DNA of 64,000 nucleotides from Synechocystis sp. LKSZ1 (GTDB lineage: Bacteria > Cyanobacteriota > Cyanobacteriia > Cyanobacteriales > Microcystaceae). This document shows positions 60,801-64,000 of the stretch, one piece after another. How positions within the stretch are numbered: position 1 is the first letter of the stretch; every line of letters begins with the position of its first letter. The stretch is taken from NCBI RefSeq assembly GCF_040436315.1, contig NZ_AP031572.1, positions 2,294,001 through 2,358,000 on the forward strand. The letters are read 5' to 3'. The notes under the pieces were generated by a model. That model was not told where the DNA came from. It did no database searches and saw nothing but the letters and a program-made list of their open reading frames with translations. The translations under genes and the position numbers were made by a program.

Positions 60801-63800
60801 CAATCTGCAGTCCTCAACCTGTTAGCTAATGATACGGATGTTGATGGTAATCCCCTAAGCATCACCAATATCGCTGGGACAGCCTTGACACCGGGGACAG
60901 CCCAGAACATCGCGGTGACCAATGGCACCGTGAATGTGAGTGCCGGTGGTCAAATCACCTTCACCCCAGCCGCCAACTACAACGGTCCCGTCAGCTTCGA
61001 CTACACCATCAGCGATGGCAACGGAGGAACCGATACCGCCACCGTCAATGGCACCATCAATGCCGTTAATGATGCGCCCGATGCCGTCAATGACAGTTTC
61101 AGTACCAATGAAGATACCCAATCTGCAGTCCTCAACCTGTTAGCTAATGATACGGATGTTGATGGTAATCCCCTAAGCATCACCAATATCGCTGGGACAG
61201 CCTTGACACCGGGGACAGCCCAGAACATCGCGGTGACCAATGGCACCGTGAATGTGAGTGCCGGTGGTCAAATCACCTTCACCCCAGCCGCCAACTACAA
61301 CGGTCCCGTCAGCTTCGACTACACCATCAGCGATGGCAACGGAGGAACCGATACCGCCACCGTCAATGGCACCATCAATGCCGTTAATGATGCGCCCGAT
61401 GCCGTCAATGACAGTTTCAGTACCAATGAAGATACCCAATCTGCAGTCCTCAACCTGTTAGCTAATGATACGGATGTTGATGGTAATCCCCTAAGCATCA
61501 CCAATATCGCTGGGACAGTCTTGACACCGGGGACAGCCCAGAACATCGCGGTGACCAATGGCACCGTGAATGTGAGTGCCGGTGGTCAAATCACCTTCAC
61601 CCCAGCCGCCAACTACAACGGTCCCGTCAGCTTCGACTACACCATCAGCGATGGCAACGGAGGAACCGATACCGCCACCGTCAATGGCACCATCAATGCC
61701 GTTAATGATGCGCCCGATGCCGTCAATGACAGTTTCAGTACCAATGAAGATACCCAATCTGCAGTCCTCAACCTGTTAGCTAATGATACGGATGTTGATG
61801 GTAATCCCCTAAGCATCACCAATATCGCTGGGACAGTCTTGACACCGGGGACAGCCCAGAACATCGCGGTGACCAATGGCACCGTGAATGTGAGTGCCGG
61901 TGGTCAAATCACCTTCACCCCAGCCGCCAACTACAACGGTCCCGTCAGCTTTGACTACACCATCAGCGATGGCAACGGAGGAACCGATACCGCCACCGTC
62001 AATGGCACCATCAATGCCGTTAATGATGCGCCTGTCTTAGATTTAGATGCAAATAATAGCAGTGGGGCCAGCGGGGCCGATTATGTAACGGCCTTCACTC
62101 CTGGTGTCCCAGTCGCTATAGGAGATTCAGATCTCACCATCACAGATGTTGATAGCTCCAATATTGTCAGTGCAACGATTACCTTAACCAACGCCCAAGC
62201 TGGGGATGTCCTCAACACCCCCACTATTGCTGGGTTAAGCTTTAACACCGACACATCAGTAGCGGGTCAAATAAAGGTCACTGTAACGGGTAGCAAAACC
62301 CTAGACGAATACGAAGCGGCCATCAAAGCTATTACCTTCAGCAATAGCAGTAACAACTCTGATACTACGGCTCGAACAATTACAGTTGTTGTCAATGATG
62401 GCGATCAAGATAGCAATATAGCTACCACGACTATCAGCACGTTAAATATCAATAGCCTTACTGTTAATGAAGGCTCCCCCTATGCCGTATTTACGGTAAC
62501 CGGTAGCAGTGGACAATCCGTCTTTCTCAGCACCACTGGAGGAACCGCCACCAAAGAAACGGATGGGATACTCGGTAATGGTGAAGACTTTGGCAATGGA
62601 CTAGAGTATTTTGATGGTACGTCCTGGGTTGCTTATACGGGGACTGCAGTAACCTTCCCTTCGGGAGGAACGACTCTTCTAGTCCGTACTCCAATTACGA
62701 ATGACTCGCCATTTGAGGGCCCGGAAACCTTTACCTTATCTGCCATAAGTAGTACGGGAGGATCTAGTGCAACCGGAACCGGAACTATTGTTGATGATGG
62801 TACCGGTACTATCTTCAACGACAACGGCACTCCAAATAATACAGCGCCTAAAGATGATGACCGACCGAGCTTCAGCATCAATGATGTCACGGTCAACGAA
62901 GCGGCCGGAACAGCAACCTTTACGGTCACCAAGACTGGTACCACTACCGAGAGTGCAACGGTCAATTTTGGTACATCCAATGGCAGTGCTACCTCAGGTC
63001 AAGACTACACAACCAACAGCGGCACCCTGACCTTTGCGGCCAATGAAACCAGTAAAACGGTCACGGTCAATATCACCAACGATGGCATCTTTGAAGGCAG
63101 TGAAACCTTTAATGTCAATTTGTCCAATGCCACTAATGCCACCATTGCTGATGGGACGGGGGTAGGAACCATCAAGGATGATGGAACCGTGAGCGGGCCA
63201 GGCCCAATTCCCGCTGATGATGACCGACCGAGCTTCAGCATCAATGATGTCACGGTCAACGAAGCGGCCGGAACGGCAACCTTTACGGTCACCAAGACTG
63301 GTACCACTACCCAGAGTGCAACGGTCAATTTTGGTACATCCAATGGCAGTGCTACCTCAGGTCAAGACTACACAACCAACAGCGGCACCCTGACCTTTGC
63401 GGCCAATGAAACCAGTAAAACGGTCACGGTCAATATCACCAACGATGGCATCTTTGAAGGCAGTGAAACCTTTAATGTCAATCTGTCCAATGCCACTAAT
63501 GCCACCATTGCCGATGGGACGGGGGTAGGAACCATCAAGGATGATGGAACCGTGACCGGGCCAGGCTCAATTCCCGCTGATGATGACCGACCGAGCTTCA
63601 GCATCAATGATGTCACGGTCAACGAAGCGGCCGGAACGGCAACCTTTACGGTCACCAAGACTGGTACCACTACCCAGAGTGCAACGGTCAATTTTGGTAC
63701 ATCCAATGGTAGTGCCACCTCAGGTCAAGACTACACGGGAACCACTGGCACCCTGACCTTTGCGGCTAATGAAACCAGTAAAACGGTCACGGTCAATATC

Positions 63801-64000
63801 ACTAACGACGGCATCTTTGAAGGCAGTGAAACCTTTAATGTCAATCTGTCCAATGCTACTAATGCCACCATTGCCGATGGGACGGGGGTAGGAACCATCA
63901 AGGATGATGGAACCGTGAGCGGGCCAGGCCCAATTCCCGCTGATGATGACCGACCGAGCTTCAGCATCAATGATGTCACGGTCAACGAAGCGGCTGGAAC
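51867..64000 (+). CDS. Giant DUF4347/cadherin-like/Calx-beta repeat protein (3' end outside window)
   Basis: I read one frame open from ATG 51867 (MTASTLLVLDAQISHAESLL) to the window end, more than 4044 codons. Residues about 5-170 are a DUF4347 domain (IRSLHLVSHGAPGCLYLG, FLYGCQVAAGDAG). Residues 285-300 hold VLLEELGHSFDQ, a decayed metalloprotease-like motif (EELGH at 292-296). About 363-826 resemble IgGFc-binding-like regions (WFSSYYAPVATTR, YIDYNGDGTVDATYNL). About 832-1000 are DUF11-like. 1000-1797 hold beta-rich segments with TGVNTGIFRGTL-type motifs. Residues 1798-3387 are 15 near-identical 106-residue repeats, and Calx-beta repeats start at about 3665. There is no N-terminal signal peptide; export by a type I system with a C-terminal signal is the family expectation. 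Probably an adhesin or cell-surface protein. Confidence 0.88.
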   Translation, partial: MTASTLLVLDAQISHAESLLAAVLPSIPVVILSPSRDGITQISQALQAYPGIRSLHLVSHGAPGCLYLGNSSLSLENLTQQGAELRRWFQGIPQPQIFLYGCQVAAGDAGAEFIEKLRILTQAAVAASTSLTGAASLGGNWNLELQLGDIAMESVFSANELNNYAGVLDAPGSLFIYAESSVAYTALLDPLQLLVQERLTDWFGQEDYLTQLAIPFSATASSESWTANAEALRQLILGGDYSIRLEVRSGEELEGAFGAYSATGTTNQPTIYLNGNWLTTASTDQIQAVLLEELGHSFDQILNNGADSPGDEGEIFANLVLNTGASTASLLQQNDHQIVTIGGQQVKIEAAAWGPSNVAQTFYLPMAEDQVRTSLFKISSSVGNDIRTVISLVSTSNGTVIVYDHWEDGYEADINNPTQATTQIWGDGNLSNGVAPGDADDVLASGQVITLINTINIGNLAAVDFDGRDRIGATKAIAVTKAGWATNPGTVLAGAINIYDVGNSGKEYIIPIGQNTVTNNANPGDTANRLFEYTSLHIIAYENGTTVNIDLNGDGDTSDANEVSVTLAQGQSYLVNGNVLAGTKVTSNKAIGVYSIAGDIGSSYENRWLAITPTEQWFSSYYAPVATTRADAPAHVFLYNPGNTAITVTYDTQTTQGATISVPAKGNAYVVMPASAAHFYTVGGEKFFAISTIDSDATSNQSYDWSYSLVPESYLTDKFVVAWGPGYNNTDGAIPTAKNGSPVWVTAPKDTTIYIDYNGDGTVDATYNLKALESYRIRDNADKDQSGLTVYTTDGTLITAAWGEDPSVADAGNPYLDMGTTVLPFPDYVFKKASKEASTAVYGAGVSDNDNLVELTEQIEYTVSVTNRAVIDLFNINIKDSIAPSDSATYVPNSTSFTIYDPNGNIVVSVLDLDGASNNFPLSGAGYTITDADPNTPGIQGLQRGYQAVIKYRVQVRADINQNLSDADYVITNNAQLTGNPADGDPITKTVENETQVIVNSYDGEVAFYKSDFSAIATSFQEGDTIGIQVTDRDPNKTSTTAETLTVTVTNITTGETEVVTLTETGVNTGIFRGTLATSITSSNNGNNSGTLYMVQADSLKVEYTDPVFGTAFDNPTKPGIPQSSNNTANPLLPSPGNNSDADTSTATGKPNTANATVAVPSKTKILYLSADAADNDGTGDLDRINPADPDSNPSTSDPDTSTSSTTNITPAIAATGGGTGTYRDNFSTAAYNNSDGTESWTTSWTEVGTNTDTNAGSGIIKINTSAPAGLAFERSGSTNPVDADVQRSLNLSSADTSQAITLSFTVTTLDSLGYSGINNDNSTESVTLRISTDGGTTFNAITTGSFTKTSGSTTSAVHSNGVFKGDSNGTGSYTVDIKSLIASATNKNNIIVRFDGTNLSRTNASDPLFAVDDFQISFTKTGTPATPAVPATFTQAINMADAFAMPTGGQISVVTYVSNVTGNPNGSANITANLTYGAGNTVIANLSNPVYNSGAGTLTWTGTLASAVNIPSGNAVKLVINNNQSGVSFKVDYDSNTKPSRIELPTTTVIDIKDVDNNAGNGIQEIGFYDNSLANGGSLITAGTVNAGQIVYLRVRVSDPFGDYDITGLTVTIDGPGATGDQTVTLTNANVINASGDGVAIKTYEYAWQTVFNTGIYDIKVVAKEGSEGITTSATSSLIVTSTDTGTPSVTTFITALGGIDAGPNYAQGANAFLRVTDLDENSNPSVQETVTAIVNGTSFTLTETGPNTGIFEAALTGPGFTNLPQGAVLSASYVDNDDATDTSTDVISVPVPGNQAPDAVNDSFSTNEDTQSAVLNLLANDTDVDGNPLSITNIAGTVLTPGTAQNIAVTNGTVNVSAGGQITFTPAANYNGPVSFDYTISDGNGGTDTATVNGTINAVNDAPDAVNDSFSTNEDTQSAVLNLLANDTDVDGNPLSITNIAGTVLTPGTAQNIAVTNGTVNVSAGGQITFTPAANYNGPVSFDYTISDGNGGTDTATVNGTINAVNDAPDAVNDSFSTNEDTQSAVLNLLANDTDVDGNPLSITNIAGTALTPGTAQNIAVTNGTVNVSAGGQITFTPAANYNGPVSFDYTISDGNGGTDTATVNGTINAVNDAPDAVNDSFSTNEDTQSAVLNLLANDTDVDGNPLSITNIAGTVLTPGTAQNIAVTNGTVNVSAGGQITFTPAANYNGPVSFDYTISDGNGGTDTATVNGTINAVNDAPDAVNDSFSTNEDTQSAVLNLLANDTDVDGNPLSITNIAGTVLTPGTAQNIAVTNGTVNVSAGGQITFTPAANYNGPVSFDYTISDGNGGTDTATVNGTINAVNDAPDAVNDSFSTNEDTQSAVLNLLANDTDVDGNPLSITNIAGTVLTPGTAQNIAVTNGTVNVSAGGQITFTPAANYNGPVSFDYTISDGNGGTDTATVNGTINAVNDAPDAVNDSFSTNEDTQSAVLNLLANDTDVDGNPLSITNIAGTVLTPGTAQNIAVTNGTVNVSAGGQITFTPAANYNGPVSFDYTISDGNGGTDTATVNGTINAVNDAPDAVNDSFSTNEDTQSAVLNLLANDTDVDGNPLSITNIAGTALTPGTAQNIAVTNGTVNVSAGGQITFTPAANYNGPVSFDYTISDGNGGTDTATVNGTINAVNDAPDAVNDSFSTNEDTQSAVLNLLANDTDVDGNPLSITNIAGTVLTPGTAQNIAVTNGTVNVSAGGQITFTPAANYNGPVSFDYTISDGNGGTDTATVNGTINAVNDAPDAVNDSFSTNEDTQSAVLNLLANDTDVDGNPLSITNIAGTVLTPGTAQNIAVTNGTVNVSAGGQITFTPAANYNGPVSFDYTISDGNGGTDTATVNGTINAVNDAPDAVNDSFSTNEDTQSAVLNLLANDTDVDGNPLSITNIAGTVLTPGTAQNIAVTNGTVNVSAGGQITFTPAANYNGPVSFDYTISDGNGGTDTATVNGTINAVNDAPDAVNDSFSTNEDTQSAVLNLLANDTDVDGNPLSITNIAGTALTPGTAQNIAVTNGTVNVSAGGQITFTPAANYNGPVSFDYTISDGNGGTDTATVNGTINAVNDAPDAVNDSFSTNEDTQSAVLNLLANDTDVDGNPLSITNIAGTALTPGTAQNIAVTNGTVNVSAGGQITFTPAANYNGPVSFDYTISDGNGGTDTATVNGTINAVNDAPDAVNDSFSTNEDTQSAVLNLLANDTDVDGNPLSITNIAGTVLTPGTAQNIAVTNGTVNVSAGGQITFTPAANYNGPVSFDYTISDGNGGTDTATVNGTINAVNDAPDAVNDSFSTNEDTQSAVLNLLANDTDVDGNPLSITNIAGTVLTPGTAQNIAVTNGTVNVSAGGQITFTPAANYNGPVSFDYTISDGNGGTDTATVNGTINAVNDAPVLDLDANNSSGASGADYVTAFTPGVPVAIGDSDLTITDVDSSNIVSATITLTNAQAGDVLNTPTIAGLSFNTDTSVAGQIKVTVTGSKTLDEYEAAIKAITFSNSSNNSDTTARTITVVVNDGDQDSNIATTTISTLNINSLTVNEGSPYAVFTVTGSSGQSVFLSTTGGTATKETDGILGNGEDFGNGLEYFDGTSWVAYTGTAVTFPSGGTTLLVRTPITNDSPFEGPETFTLSAISSTGGSSATGTGTIVDDGTGTIFNDNGTPNNTAPKDDDRPSFSINDVTVNEAAGTATFTVTKTGTTTESATVNFGTSNGSATSGQDYTTNSGTLTFAANETSKTVTVNITNDGIFEGSETFNVNLSNATNATIADGTGVGTIKDDGTVSGPGPIPADDDRPSFSINDVTVNEAAGTATFTVTKTGTTTQSATVNFGTSNGSATSGQDYTTNSGTLTFAANETSKTVTVNITNDGIFEGSETFNVNLSNATNATIADGTGVGTIKDDGTVTGPGSIPADDDRPSFSINDVTVNEAAGTATFTVTKTGTTTQSATVNFGTSNGSATSGQDYTGTTGTLTFAANETSKTVTVNITNDGIFEGSETFNVNLSNATNATIADGTGVGTIKDDGTVSGPGPIPADDDRPSFSINDVTVNEAAG
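57258..62027 (+). repeat. 15 tandem copies of a 318-bp in-frame repeat
   Basis: Exactly 15 units of 318 bp (106 codons), each starting GCGCCCGATGCCGTCAATGA. The encoded unit begins APDAVNDSFSTNEDTQSAVL, then NLLANDTDVDGNPLSI, and ends GTDTATVNGTINAVND, the pattern of cadherin-like/tandem-95 (Big_9/VCBS-related) domains, with Asp/Asn residues suited to calcium binding. Variation that I can see is tiny: V or A at codon 43 (GTC/GCC), one AGT/AGC in unit 1 and TTC/TTT at codon 81 in units 11 and 15. This points to recent expansion or constant gene conversion. Confidence 0.95.
62859..64000 (+). repeat. 363-bp Calx-beta tandem repeats (three whole, fourth cut by window end)
   Basis: Units start at 62859, 63222, 63585 and 63948, each 363 bp (121 codons). 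The unit begins DRPSFSINDVTVNEAAGTAT, contains SGQDYTTNSGTLTFAANETS and ends near GTGVGTIKDDGTVSGPG, a textbook Calx-beta domain, a calcium-binding beta sandwich. Units differ at several sites (for example EGSETF kept, TTNS versus TGTT, SGPGP versus TGPGS), so this array is somewhat older or less homogenised than the 318-bp one. It probably continues beyond the window. Confidence 0.92.

Noticed and set aside
57357-61882. Repeated 88- and 81-residue minus-strand and 67-residue plus-strand frames, every 318 bases
   Set aside because: They are out-of-frame copies within the repeat array of the giant protein gene; their regular spacing reflects the DNA repeat, not gene families.
57258-62027. Tandem repeats as a CRISPR array
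   Set aside because: Units are 318 bp with no unique spacers, stay in frame, and encode a known domain type.

Overview
The window is a piece of a cyanobacterial chromosome. The evidence is a photosystem II subunit gene (psbI, 9868-9984), a ferrochelatase with a C-terminal chlorophyll-binding-type helix, cyanobacterial-type families (DUF2808, DUF3769, DUF1824, DUF3172, DciA), a PATAN-domain response regulator and a Pix/Pil-type phototaxis operon. Base composition is moderate, with many GGCC tetramers. I noticed no HIP1 octamer (GCGATCGC) by eye. No tRNA, rRNA, CRISPR array or transposase gene was seen. I do not assign a genus.

Left part (1-30.9 kb), mostly housekeeping. A glucokinase tail (1-418) meets the conserved leftward cluster rpmH-rnpA-PH protein-yidC-jag (3193 down to 415). 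Next come a secreted DUF2808 protein, the transhydrogenase operon pntA-pntB, an Amt ammonium transporter, DciA, psbI and a DUF3769 outer-membrane-type protein. A degraded DUF4268-type nuclease remnant lies just before a DUF29 gene. These are followed by an S1-type ribosomal protein, an alpha/beta hydrolase, a HIT protein and a large GAF-LOV-PAS-PAS-GGDEF-EAL protein (15734-18907), which looks like a blue-light-sensing cyclic-di-GMP enzyme. Sugar-nucleotide enzymes (rfbB, galE) flank a tandem PPK2 polyphosphate enzyme. Then come fabI, a TPR protein, an EVE protein, guaB3, hemH, a WD40 protein and rimI.

Middle part (31-40.7 kb). This holds an ABC1 kinase-like protein, a small membrane protein, tsaE, a SNF2 helicase, a GTPase of the YlqF/RbgA family, a pentapeptide-repeat protein, a Uma2-type nuclease-fold protein and class I fructose-1,6-bisphosphatase.

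Right part (41-51.1 kb) is a complete chemotaxis-type signalling operon in the order PatA-like regulator, CheY, CheW, membrane MCP with two GAF domains, small soluble MCP, and CheA hybrid kinase. The layout matches the pixGHIJ1J2L phototaxis operon. Both GAF domains of the receptor carry the DXCF cysteine and the second cysteine of bilin-binding cyanobacteriochromes, 28 residues apart. The operon probably steers type IV pilus motility in response to light.

Far right (51.9 kb to the window end): one open frame of more than 4044 codons encodes a giant repeat protein. It has a DUF4347 domain, an IgGFc-binding-like region, exactly 15 nearly identical 318-bp (106-residue) cadherin/tandem-95-type repeats, then 363-bp Calx-beta repeats, and it runs off the window. 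It is probably a secreted adhesin or surface-layer protein. The most striking signals are this homogeneous repeat array, the dual-cysteine GAF pair in the phototaxis receptor and the LOV cyclic-di-GMP protein. A short dispersed repeat with a CCCCTT/AAGGGG hairpin occurs three times between genes.
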